Origin: CAZCEC01 sp964497615
GTDB taxonomy: Bacteria > Chloroflexota > Anaerolineae > Anaerolineales > UBA6663
NCBI GenBank assembly: GCA_964497615.1
Contig: CAZCEC010000002.1
Coordinates: 152,882 to 216,881, forward strand
Length of the DNA: 64,000 nucleotides
Reading direction: 5' to 3'
Part shown: positions 30,560-38,252 of the stretch, in pieces
Layout of the letters: every line of letters starts with the position of its first letter
Position numbering within the stretch: position 1 is the stretch's first letter
Notes under the pieces: model-generated
What the model saw: the letters and a program-made list of their open reading frames with translations, nothing else
Told to the model about the DNA's origin: nothing
Databases searched by the model: none
Program-made: the position numbers and the translations under genes

Positions 30560-33022
30560 ATGGCCGATCCCGTCCCCGATCGCGAGGCCCTCCTGCGCCG
30601 CTTTGTTTCGCAAGCGGCGGAGGCCACGGCGTTGACCGATGCCGTTGGCCGCGTGGTGGTGTGGAACCCCGCCCTGGAGCGGCTGACGGGCCTGCGCGCG
30701 GACGCGGTGGTGGGCCTGCCCCTGTGGGAGATCCAGCACGAGCTGCTGCCCCTGATCGAGCGCAAGCCGGAGCGCCTGCAGGCCCTGCGGCTGGCCGTCC
30801 AGGCCATGCTGGACACGGGCGCCGTCCCGGCCCCGGCCGACCCGCACATGCTCCACCGGCGCGACGGCAAGACCCGCCGCGTCGCGTTCGAGTTCATGAC
30901 CCTGGACGCGGGCGACGGCCACCTGGCGGCGCTGACGGTGCGCGAGGCCCCGTTGCCCGAACAGGCCGGCCCGCCGGTGGACGCGGCGCTGGCGGCGGGC
31001 ACGCGCACGCTGCACGGGCTGGTGGAGCACGCCACCGACGGCATCCTGCTGGCGGATGAGCAGGGCATCCTGATCGAGTGGAACCAGGCCGAGGCGCGGC
31101 TGACGGGCCTGAGCCGCGAGCAGGCCCTGGGCCGGCCGGTGTGGGATGTGCTGTACGAACTGCTGCCCGCCAACGAGCGCACCCTGGAGAGCCGCCAGCG
31201 CATCCACGAATTTCTGCGGCACGCGGTGAGCACCGGCGACCTGCGCGGCACGGCCGGCCTCACCGAGCGGCACGTCTGGCTGCCGGACGGCAGCGACCGC
31301 TGGCTGCACTCGCTTAACTTCACCATCCCCACCGGGCGCGGGCACGTGCTGGGCCGCATCTCGCGCGACATCACCGACCGCAAGCGGGCCGAGGCCGCGC
31401 TGCTCCAGCGCAACCATCAGCTCAAAATCCTGTCTGAGACCACGCAGCAGATCAACGTGGTGCTGGATGAGGCCGTGATCCTGCGCACCCTGGTGCTGGC
31501 GGCGATGGACGCGCTGGGCGCGGGGGCGGGCGCGGCCGGGCGGATGGACGGGGACCGGATGCACTTCCGGGAGGTGCGGGTGGGGGGCGAGGTGCGCCCG
31601 GCGGCCTGGAGCTGCGCCCGCGGCGAGGGGCCGGCCGGCGCGGCCTGGCGCACCCTCCAGCCGTTCGTGCTCAACGACGCCGCCGACGACGCGGCCGTGC
31701 TGGCCGCCCTGCGCGCGGCGCTGGGCACGGTGCATCACCTGGCCAGCGTGCCGCTGGTGGGGCGCGATGGGCAGGTGCTAGGCGGGCTGGAGGTCTACAA
31801 CCTGCCGGGCGAGCGCCCGTTTGAGCCGGACGGCCCGGCGCTGGGGCTGCTGCTGGGCCTGGCCGCGGGCGCGGCCACGGCGCTGGAGAATGCCAAATTG
31901 CTGAGGGAGCGCGAGCTTGCCCATGCCCGCACCGAGCAGAGCCTGCGCCGGCTGACGGCCCTGCGCGCGGTGGACAGCACCATCAACGCCAGCCTGAGCC
32001 TGAACGTGACCCTGCAAGTGGTGCTGGAGCACGCGCTGGAACACCTGGGGCTGGACGCGGGCGCGGTGCTGGTGGTGAATGCAGCCCGCCACACCCTGGA
32101 AGCGGCCGCCACCCGCGGGCTGGCGCCGGCCGGGCTGGAGCGCCACCAGACGCGCATCGGCGAGGGGCTGGCGGGCCGCGCGGTGCTGGAACGGAAGCTG
32201 GCGCAGACCAGCAGCCTGGCCGCCCATCACCTGGCGGGGCGGCGCGGCGCGGCCCTGGTGGCCGAGGGCTTTACGGCCTACTATGCCGTGCCGCTGCTGG
32301 CCAAGGGCGATGTGAAGGGGGTGCTGGAACTATTCGGCCGCCAGCCGCACGCCCCCGACCCGGAGTGGGTGGAGTTCCTGGAGACCATCGCGGCCCAGGC
32401 GGCGCTGGCGATTGACGGGGCGCAGCTCTTCAACGAATTACAGCGCGCCAACTTCGACCTGGGGCTGGCCTACGACGCCACCCTGGAAGGCTGGGCCCGC
32501 GCGCTGGACCTGCGCGAGCGCCAGCCCGCGGACCAAAGCCAGCGCCTGGCGCAGACCGCCGAGCAGTTGGGCCGCGCGCTGGGCCTGCCGCCCGCCGCGC
32601 TGACGGCCCTGCGCCGGGGCGCCCTGCTGCACGACATCGGGCATGTGCTCATCCCCGACGAGATATTGCTGAAGCCCGGACCGCTGACCGCGGCGGAGTG
32701 GCAGGTGATGCGCCAGCACCCCGTCCACGCGCACGAGCTGTTATCACCCATCGCCATCCTGCGCGCGGTGGTGGATATCCCCTACGCTCACCACGAGCGC
32801 TGGGACGGCAGCGGCTATCCGCGCGGGCTGGCGGGCGAGGCCATCCCGCAGGCGGCGCGCATCATGGCCGTGGCGGATGTGTGGGAGGCGCTGCGGGCCG
32901 ACCGGCCGCACCGCCCGGCCTGGCCCGCCGACCGGGCGCGCAACTACCTGGCCGCCGAGGCCGGCAAGCAGTTCGACCCGCGCGTGGTGAGCGCGCTGCT
33001 GGCGCTGCCCGAGCGGCGGTAG
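30560..33022 (+). CDS. PAS-PAS-GAF-GAF-HD-GYP sensor protein (putative c-di-GMP phosphodiesterase)
   Basis: 820 residues, no TM helix. PAS 1 about 15-130 (ATALTDAVGRVVVWNPALER), PAS 2 about 150-280 (TDGILLADEQGILIEWNQAE), GAF 1 about 300-450, GAF 2 about 470-620, HD-GYP about 640-815. HD motif LLHDIGHVLIPDEILLKPGP and HHERWDGSGYPRGL are clear. Two departures from canonical HD-GYP: HDIGK has His for Lys, and the upstream metal-ligand His expected before the R-x-A block is replaced (ADQSQRLAQ). It may hydrolyse c-di-GMP weakly or only bind it. No GGDEF domain is linked. Confidence 0.92.
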   Translation: MADPVPDREALLRRFVSQAAEATALTDAVGRVVVWNPALERLTGLRADAVVGLPLWEIQHELLPLIERKPERLQALRLAVQAMLDTGAVPAPADPHMLHRRDGKTRRVAFEFMTLDAGDGHLAALTVREAPLPEQAGPPVDAALAAGTRTLHGLVEHATDGILLADEQGILIEWNQAEARLTGLSREQALGRPVWDVLYELLPANERTLESRQRIHEFLRHAVSTGDLRGTAGLTERHVWLPDGSDRWLHSLNFTIPTGRGHVLGRISRDITDRKRAEAALLQRNHQLKILSETTQQINVVLDEAVILRTLVLAAMDALGAGAGAAGRMDGDRMHFREVRVGGEVRPAAWSCARGEGPAGAAWRTLQPFVLNDAADDAAVLAALRAALGTVHHLASVPLVGRDGQVLGGLEVYNLPGERPFEPDGPALGLLLGLAAGAATALENAKLLRERELAHARTEQSLRRLTALRAVDSTINASLSLNVTLQVVLEHALEHLGLDAGAVLVVNAARHTLEAAATRGLAPAGLERHQTRIGEGLAGRAVLERKLAQTSSLAAHHLAGRRGAALVAEGFTAYYAVPLLAKGDVKGVLELFGRQPHAPDPEWVEFLETIAAQAALAIDGAQLFNELQRANFDLGLAYDATLEGWARALDLRERQPADQSQRLAQTAEQLGRALGLPPAALTALRRGALLHDIGHVLIPDEILLKPGPLTAAEWQVMRQHPVHAHELLSPIAILRAVVDIPYAHHERWDGSGYPRGLAGEAIPQAARIMAVADVWEALRADRPHRPAWPADRARNYLAAEAGKQFDPRVVSALLALPERR

Positions 33023-33132
33023 GGGGAGAGCGTTACCACGAAGGCGCGAAGGCTCGTAGGGGCACGAAGAAGAACCTTAAGGGTGCAAAGTAGGGGCGGA
33101 GCATTTGCCAGCAGGCGGTGTGGCCTGACGCC

Positions 33133-33197
33133 AAGACCTGCCAGGTTTTGTTTGGGAGCAACGCGCGGCATGCGCAAGCCAAAACCTGGCAGGTCTT
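33133..33197. repeat. Dispersed inverted-repeat element, copy 1
   Basis: Perfect 18-bp arms AAGACCTGCCAGGTTTTG (33133-33150) and its reverse complement (33180-33197), spacer 29 bp. A second copy with the same arms is at 47542-47602. No T-run follows on either strand, so it is a repeat more than a terminator. Confidence 0.75.
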
Positions 33198-33207
33198 TTG
33201 CAGACAG

Positions 33208-33987
33208 TCAGCGTGGTTGATCGGCGGTCTGCCACCAGGCGTAGGTCGCCAGTATCCCCGCCAGCGCGGCGGCGAGGACGATGCCCAGGGGCACGGGCGC
33301 CAGTGGCAGCGCGCCCTGCGCATACAGCCCAGGGATGGACCACGGAAAGTAGTCGCCCCAGCCCGCCACCATCACCAGGTTGGTGAGCAGTAACGTGAGG
33401 ATGGCCAGCCCGATCGGCGGCAGGTAGCCGCGGCCGGCGCTGGCCACATACGCAAACGGCAGCGCCGCCAGGACGGCCAGCCCGGCCGCGGCCAGCGTGC
33501 GGGCGCCTTCGCGCGCGAACACCGCGGGCGCGCCGCCGGGGAAGTTGAAGACCGCGCCCAGCGCCAGCCCGCCCGCGGTGATGACCAACGTGAGGCCGAG
33601 CGCCCACACGGCCACGACGATAAACTTCGCCAGCAGCAGGCCCGCGCGCGGCACGGGCACCGCCAGCAGGTCCTTCACTGTGCCGTCGGCGAACTCGCGG
33701 CCAAACACCCAACTGATGACGAACACGAACAGCATGAAGCCGGCGGTGGCGATGAGCTGGCCGTAGATGCGCAGGTAGGCGGACCAATCCATGTCCGCGA
33801 AGGCCAGCAGTTCGGCCTTGGCGCTGATGAGGCCCAGTTGGCGCGACAGGTCCGGGTTCAGCGTGACGAACACCAGGAACCCGACCCCCAGCGGAAAGAG
33901 CAGCGAGGCCAGGGCGGTCCACAGGGGCAGCCCGGAGCGCACAGCTTTGCGCGTTTCGATCCACAGCAGGGCAGGCAGATCAGACAT
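33208..33987 (-). CDS. ABC-2 type transporter permease
   Basis: 259 residues from the ATG at 33987, six TM helices (PLWTALASLLFPLGVGFLVF and others) with a helix-loop FGREFADGTVKDLLAVPVPR, the conserved ABC-2 coupling region near the second helix pair. It overlaps the ATPase gene by 8 nt. Together they form an exporter of the drug, lipid or bacteriocin type; the substrate is unknown. Confidence 0.9.
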   Translation of the reverse strand: MSDLPALLWIETRKAVRSGLPLWTALASLLFPLGVGFLVFVTLNPDLSRQLGLISAKAELLAFADMDWSAYLRIYGQLIATAGFMLFVFVISWVFGREFADGTVKDLLAVPVPRAGLLLAKFIVVAVWALGLTLVITAGGLALGAVFNFPGGAPAVFAREGARTLAAAGLAVLAALPFAYVASAGRGYLPPIGLAILTLLLTNLVMVAGWGDYFPWSIPGLYAQGALPLAPVPLGIVLAAALAGILATYAWWQTADQPR

Positions 33988-34906
33988 GGGCGGCCTCGAT
34001 TTCCGTTCCCACCAGACGCAGAAAATACTGCTCCAAATCTTCTTCCTCGACCACGAGATGCGTGGGCGGGGCGCCGGCCTGCGCCAGCAGGCGGCTGATC
34101 TCGTCCGGGCGCTCGACGGCGCCATTGGCCAGCGCCAGTCCGCCTTCGGGGAGCGGTTCGGGCGCGTGGCCGGCGGCCAGCAGGGCGCGCTCCAGGAGGG
34201 CGCCGTCGCGGGCGCGCACCACCAAGCGGCGGCGGCGGTTGCGCTCCAACTCGGCGCGGCTGATCTCCTGGAGCAGCCGCCCGTTGTGGATGATGCCGAT
34301 GCGCTGGGCCAGCCGCGCCACCTCCGCCAGCAGGTGGCTGGACATGAAGATGGTGACGCCCTCCTCGCGCCTCAGCCGCAGCAGCAGTTCGCGGATCTCG
34401 ACGATGCCGGCCGGGTCCAGGCCGTTGGCAGGCTCGTCCAGGATGAGCAGCCGCGGGCGGTGGAGCAGGGCCTTGGCCAGCCCCAGCCGCTGGGCGTTGC
34501 CGTGCGAGAGCGTGCCAGCCCGGCGGCCGGCGTACTGGCCCAGCCCCATCTGCTCGATGACGCGCCCGACCGCGGCCGGGGGCGTGCCGGGGTGCAGGCG
34601 GCGGGCGGCCTCCAGGTTCTCGGTGACGGTAAGCTCCGGGTAGGCGCGGGGTGTCTCCACCATGTAGCCCACGCCCGCCCACGGCTCGCGCTGGCCGGGG
34701 CGCACGGGCACGCCCAGCACCGTGGCGTGCCCCGTGGTGGGCTTGAGCATGCCCAGCAGCAGGCGGATGGTGGTGGTCTTGCCGGCGCCGTTAAGGCCCA
34801 GGAAGGCGTAGATTTCGCCGGGGGCGACTTGCAGCGAGAGTTGCTCAACGGCGCGGACGCGGCCGTAGTGCTTGGTGAGGGCGGTGGTTTCGATGGGGTG
34901 GTTCAT
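33980..34906 (-). CDS. ABC transporter ATP-binding protein (ABC-2/CcmA type)
   Basis: 308 residues from the ATG at 34906. Walker A GLNGAGKTTT, Q-loop near YMVETPRAYPELTV (Q replaced by the usual E-x-P pattern of this subfamily), signature LSHGNAQRLGLAKALL, Walker B LLILDEPANGLDP, H-loop FMSSHLL. The signature is LSHGN in place of LSGGQ, which is common in CcmA-like subunits. The C-terminal 80 residues (RRRRLVVRARDGALLERALL onward) form an accessory domain. It energises the permease encoded downstream. Confidence 0.94.
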   Translation of the reverse strand: MNHPIETTALTKHYGRVRAVEQLSLQVAPGEIYAFLGLNGAGKTTTIRLLLGMLKPTTGHATVLGVPVRPGQREPWAGVGYMVETPRAYPELTVTENLEAARRLHPGTPPAAVGRVIEQMGLGQYAGRRAGTLSHGNAQRLGLAKALLHRPRLLILDEPANGLDPAGIVEIRELLLRLRREEGVTIFMSSHLLAEVARLAQRIGIIHNGRLLQEISRAELERNRRRRLVVRARDGALLERALLAAGHAPEPLPEGGLALANGAVERPDEISRLLAQAGAPPTHLVVEEEDLEQYFLRLVGTEIEAAHV

Positions 34907-34954
34907 GTTGAGGTACCTGTTCCTAAGTCCGTTAACCAAGGTGAAGAATCAATC

Positions 34955-35371
34955 TACTGCCTGACAGGCCCGGCCCCGCCCGGAGCTAAAGGCTCCGGGC
35001 TATCATCGACGCCCGGTCAACCGGGCTTCCGGAAGCCGGGCTTTGAGCCGGCGTCGCTGCTAGCGCGGGGTCCTTCAGCCCCGCGCGGGGCCGGGCACGC
35101 TAGCCCTATGGCGCTGGTCGGTTCGCCGGGTGGATCTGAATAATCGCATCTGCAAAACCCGCCGGGATGACGGCGCATGGTGGCCCGGCGGGATGAACCC
35201 GCCGGCTACGATGGCGCAGCGGTCGGCGCGCAGCAGTCCCCGCCGGGGCCGACGGCGCGCAGTGGTGCGGCGGGATGAACCCGCCGGCTACGGCGCGCAG
35301 TGGTGCGGCGGGATGAACCCGCCGGCTACGATCAACACCTGTAGCGGCGGGGCGCGCAGCAGTCCCCGCCG
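34955..35371. repeat. Repeat-rich spacer with tandem hairpins and GTAG modules
   Basis: No gene is seen in 34907-35374. A 9-bp hairpin with loop TAAAG lies at 34978-35000, followed by GC hairpins up to about 35095. GTAG modules in minus orientation lie at 35186-35209, 35268-35291 and 35306-35329 (stem CGGCGGG/CCCGCCG, plus-strand loop ATGAA, then GCTAC); the last two are 38 bp apart. A further module, 35341-35368, has stem CGGCGGGG/CCCCGCCG with loop CGCGCAGCAGT. The block between modules (CAGCAGTCCCCGCC) recurs at 35230, 35358 and, inverted, near 45648. Confidence 0.75.
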
Positions 35372-35374
35372 GGC

Positions 35375-36013
35375 CTAGCGGGCGCGTGGGCGGCGCGGGG
35401 CGGGGGCGACCTTGATCTCGCCCAGGCAGTAGGCGGCGGCCAGTTCCAAGAGCAACGGCAGGCCGCCGCCGATGCGGTCCTGGCCCAGTTCGTCGGCGTG
35501 CAGGGCGGCCAGCACCAGCGGATAGAGCAGGCGGCCCAGGTCGCGGGGCGGCACGCGGATGGGCAGGCCGGCGGCGCGGGCGCGCTGCACCAGCTCGGCC
35601 ATAAAGCGCTCGTCGCTGTCCAGGTGGGCCTGGAGCTGCGCGGGCGGCACGCCGCGAAAGGCGAGGGCGAAGTCGCTGCCGGCCAGGGCCTGCAGCAGCG
35701 GGCTGGCCTGGAGCAGGTCGAAGGCGGTGCGCAGGGCGGCGGTGAGGCGGGCGCGGGGCGTGGGGCCGGGGCGCTCCAGCGCGGCCAGGATCTCGGCGCG
35801 GTAACGCAGTTCGAGGCGCTCGGCCACGGCCAGGAACAGCGCTTCCTTGGACGGGTAGAAGGCGTAGAACGCGCCGGTGGAGATGCGGGCGGCGGCGGCC
35901 AGTTCGGTCACGCGGGTCTTCTTCAGGCCGTGGCGGGCGAAGTGCTGTTCAGCCGCCGCCAGCAACTGCGTGCGGATGGCGTCTTTCTCGTCGTCGGTGA
36001 AGCCTTTGGGCAT
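35375..36013 (-). CDS. TetR-family transcriptional regulator
   Basis: 212 residues. The N-terminal HTH (about 10-60) reads IRTQLLAAAEQHFARHGLKK, TRVTELAAAARISTGAFYAF, YPSKEALFLAVAERLE, the TetR signature. The C-terminal ligand-binding domain is all-helical (LLQALAGSDFALAFRGVP). It lies 468 bp upstream of the ABC-2 exporter genes on the same strand and is a plausible repressor of them or of itself. The stop codon lies in a CTAG next to the repeat block. Confidence 0.94.
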   Translation of the reverse strand: MPKGFTDDEKDAIRTQLLAAAEQHFARHGLKKTRVTELAAAARISTGAFYAFYPSKEALFLAVAERLELRYRAEILAALERPGPTPRARLTAALRTAFDLLQASPLLQALAGSDFALAFRGVPPAQLQAHLDSDERFMAELVQRARAAGLPIRVPPRDLGRLLYPLVLAALHADELGQDRIGGGLPLLLELAAAYCLGEIKVAPAPRRPRAR

Positions 36014-36032
36014 GGCGACCTGTATGAATATA

Positions 36033-36055
36033 TGAATGATTTACTTTTTCATTCA
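36033..36055 (-). promoter_or_regulatory. Candidate TetR operator
   Basis: Inverted repeat TGAATGA (36033-36039) and TCATTCA (36049-36055), spacer 9 bp, 20-42 nt upstream of the TetR start. A -10-like TATATT overlaps its left side on the minus strand. Direct repeat TATGAAT is also present. It fits autoregulation. Confidence 0.55.
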
Positions 36056-36176
36056 CACAGAGTATAGCTGGGTGGGCCGGGGCGTCAAGGGCGGAAGGCT
36101 GACATTTGGCTGGCAGTCCCTTGGGGTGAGTTGATGGACTAGCAGACTATCCGCCGGCCGCTCGCCCTCACCCCGG

Positions 36177-36197
36177 CCCTCTCCCGCCGGGAGAGGG
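36177..36197. repeat. CCCTCTCCC/GGGAGAGGG hairpin
   Basis: Perfect 9-bp arms (36177-36185 and 36189-36197) with a 3-nt loop, in the TetR-SGNH divergent spacer. The surrounding CCCTCACCCCGGCCCTCTCC text is widespread in bacterial intergenic repeats. Confidence 0.6.
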
Positions 36198-36233
36198 GGC
36201 CATCGAACGGCAGTCCGGCGCTATACTGCGGCC

Positions 36234-36989
36234 ATGACCAGAAAATACAAGCTCACCTTGCTCGGGCTCGGCGCGCTGGCGGCGGTGTCGCTGCTGGCGA
36301 ACGGCTGGCTGGCGCGGCTGGCGCGGCGCTACTACCTCCACGCCCACGAAGTGCGGCTGGACCCGCTGGGCCTGCGGGGGGCGGGGATCAGCCTGACGCC
36401 GGGCGCGCCGCCGCCGGAGGGCGTGACGCGGGTGGTGTTCTTCGGCGACTCGCGCGCGCGGCAGTGGCCGGCGCCCGAGGGGCTGGCGGGCTTCGAGTTC
36501 ATCCAGCGCGGGATCGATGGGCAGACCTCGGCCCAGGTGCTGGAGCGCTACCGCCACCACGTCGCGCCGCTGCGGCCCGATGTGGTGGTGATCCAGGCGG
36601 GCGTGAATGACTTTCTGCTGCTGAACCTGTATCCCAGCCGGCAGGCGGCCTTGACGGCGGAGTGCGTGGAGAACTTGCGCGCCCTGGTGGATCAAGCGAC
36701 CGCCGGCGGCGCGACGGTGATCCTGACGACGGTGTTCCCGACCGGCCCGGCGCCGCTGCCCGAGCAGTACCTGTGGCTGCCGCCGATGCGGGAGGCGCTG
36801 GCGGCGGTGAACGCCGAACTGGCCGGCTGGGCGGCCTCGAACGTGCTGGTGCTAGACACCGCCGCCATCCTGGCCGAGGGCGGCGAGGTGCGCGCCGATT
36901 ACGCCTTCGACGCCCTGCACCTGAGCGAGGCGGGCTACGCGGCGCTCAACACGGTGCTGGTGGAGGTGCTGCGGGGGTTGGGGGAGTGA
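36234..36989 (+). CDS. SGNH/GDSL-family hydrolase with N-terminal membrane anchor
   Basis: 251 residues. An N-terminal signal anchor (LTLLGLGALAAVSLLANGWL), then the SGNH blocks: VVFFGDSRARQW (block I, catalytic Ser), RGIDGQTSAQV (block II Gly), VIQAGVNDF (block III Asn), and FDALHLSEAGYAAL (block V, Asp and His). All four are present, so it should be an active esterase or lipase-like enzyme acting outside the membrane. The substrate is unknown. Divergent from TetR. Confidence 0.92.
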   Translation: MTRKYKLTLLGLGALAAVSLLANGWLARLARRYYLHAHEVRLDPLGLRGAGISLTPGAPPPEGVTRVVFFGDSRARQWPAPEGLAGFEFIQRGIDGQTSAQVLERYRHHVAPLRPDVVVIQAGVNDFLLLNLYPSRQAALTAECVENLRALVDQATAGGATVILTTVFPTGPAPLPEQYLWLPPMREALAAVNAELAGWAASNVLVLDTAAILAEGGEVRADYAFDALHLSEAGYAALNTVLVEVLRGLGE

Positions 36990-37059
36990 GCGGAGCTAAC
37001 TTGGCGTGGTGTCAAGGTTGCGTTTCTAATCCGCGCCCAACCGTTGGCTTGATCCCGAG

Positions 37060-37109
37060 CGTGGTCCCGTTAAAAACCTTGTGGCCGCACGCTCTTTAAC
37101 GGGACCACG
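37060..37109. repeat. Perfect 15-bp inverted repeat in the 36990-37251 spacer
   Basis: CGTGGTCCCGTTAAA (37060-37074) and its reverse complement (37095-37109), spacer 20 bp. It is between convergent genes (SGNH hydrolase and YrdB-like), so a bidirectional stem-loop is possible, although no long T-run follows. Confidence 0.6.
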
Positions 37110-37251
37110 TCTGGGTTCAGTACCATGCCCGGGAGCGAATTAGATGAGGACTCCTTTGCCCACTTTCAAGTTGGTCTGTGAGGGCTGAATAGGCAACCAC
37201 TCCCGTAGCCGCCTTCAACTCGGTCCCGTGAGACGCGGCACCGCCGCCTCC

Positions 37252-37611
37252 CTACTGCTTTAGCAGGCGCGCAATCCGGTCGTACGACGCCGCATAATGC
37301 AGCAGCACGATGACGCCAAAGACCAGCGCCCACGTCTCGCGGCCGGCGGCGTAGAGCGCCCAGGCCGCGCCGCCGAAGAACGCTGCTTCGAGCACTAACC
37401 GCACCCAGCCCGGCACCGCCACCGGGGCCTGGCCGGGGTCATTCGGCACGCGGAACGTGCCCCACAGCGCGGCTGCCGCCAGGGGCAGCCCCAGCGTCCA
37501 CAGCCAGCGCGCCAGGCCGGCGTGCTGCGTCCAGCCCCAATAGCCCATCGCCCACAGCCCCGCCAACTCCAGCCCAAAGCGCAACAGCAGATTAATCGGG
37601 TTGTTCGCCAC
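37252..37611 (-). CDS. YrdB/DUF2568-family membrane protein
   Basis: 119 residues, four TM helices: LLLRFGLELAGLWAMGYWGW, WTLGLPLAAAALWGTFRVPN, VRLVLEAAFFGGAAWALYAA, and a C-terminal helix ending HYAASYDRIARLLKQ. The motif WGTFRVPNDPG is the family hallmark. Function unknown. It is convergent with the SGNH gene. Confidence 0.88.
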   Translation of the reverse strand: MANNPINLLLRFGLELAGLWAMGYWGWTQHAGLARWLWTLGLPLAAAALWGTFRVPNDPGQAPVAVPGWVRLVLEAAFFGGAAWALYAAGRETWALVFGVIVLLHYAASYDRIARLLKQ

Positions 37612-37772
37612 GAAGGACCTCCACAGACCGGATTCTACCCCTTTCGGTCCTTAGCTTCCATCCTCCGGCAGATGCCGGGGCGGCGGGTTGACGCTTAAGC
37701 TCAGACTGGCCCACAAAACACCCGCCGGCGGCGCGGCCGGGTGACGCCTGGACCGAGGCGCGGAGGCGAAGC

Positions 37773-38231
37773 ATGAACGACTTCCTGATCATTAGCAGTA
37801 ACTGGCTGCACGCGCTGGCAACGGTGGTGCTCATCGGCCACTACAGCCTGCTGGCGCTCGTCTACGGCCCGGCGTTGGGCGCGCAGGCCGGGCCGGACGC
37901 GGGGCGCTGGCTGCTGCGCGCGGGCGAGCGGGCGCGGCCCTATCTCTCGGGGGCGGTGCTGGTCTTTATCGCCACCGGCACGCTGTTGATGCTGGTGGAC
38001 GACCAGTACCTGGGCCTGGGGGCGATTGACAACGCCTGGAGCTGGCTGTTGATTGCCAAGCACGTGCTGGTGCTGGGGCTGATTGCCCTGGCCATCTTCG
38101 CCGACCGGACGATCCTGCCGCGCGCGGCCAACGACGCCGCGGCGCTGGGCCGCTACCGGCTGGCGGTGTGGGGGATCGCCCTCAGCGGCGCGCTGGTGCT
38201 GCTGCTGACGGCGCTGATGCAGGCCGAATAA
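37773..38231 (+). CDS. CopD/DUF2269-like four-TM membrane protein
   Basis: 152 residues. It starts MNDFLIISSNWLHALATVVL with a His in the first helix and GHYSLLALVYGP after it; four TM helices in all, the third with KHVLVLGLIALAIFADR. The pattern fits CopD/DUF2269 proteins, which may bind heme or copper. GGAGG upstream of the ATG (near 37760) supports the start. The hydrolase gene follows 21 nt later, so they are probably one operon. Confidence 0.78.
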   Translation: MNDFLIISSNWLHALATVVLIGHYSLLALVYGPALGAQAGPDAGRWLLRAGERARPYLSGAVLVFIATGTLLMLVDDQYLGLGAIDNAWSWLLIAKHVLVLGLIALAIFADRTILPRAANDAAALGRYRLAVWGIALSGALVLLLTALMQAE

Positions 38232-38252
38232 CTACTGACAGGAGAATCCGAC

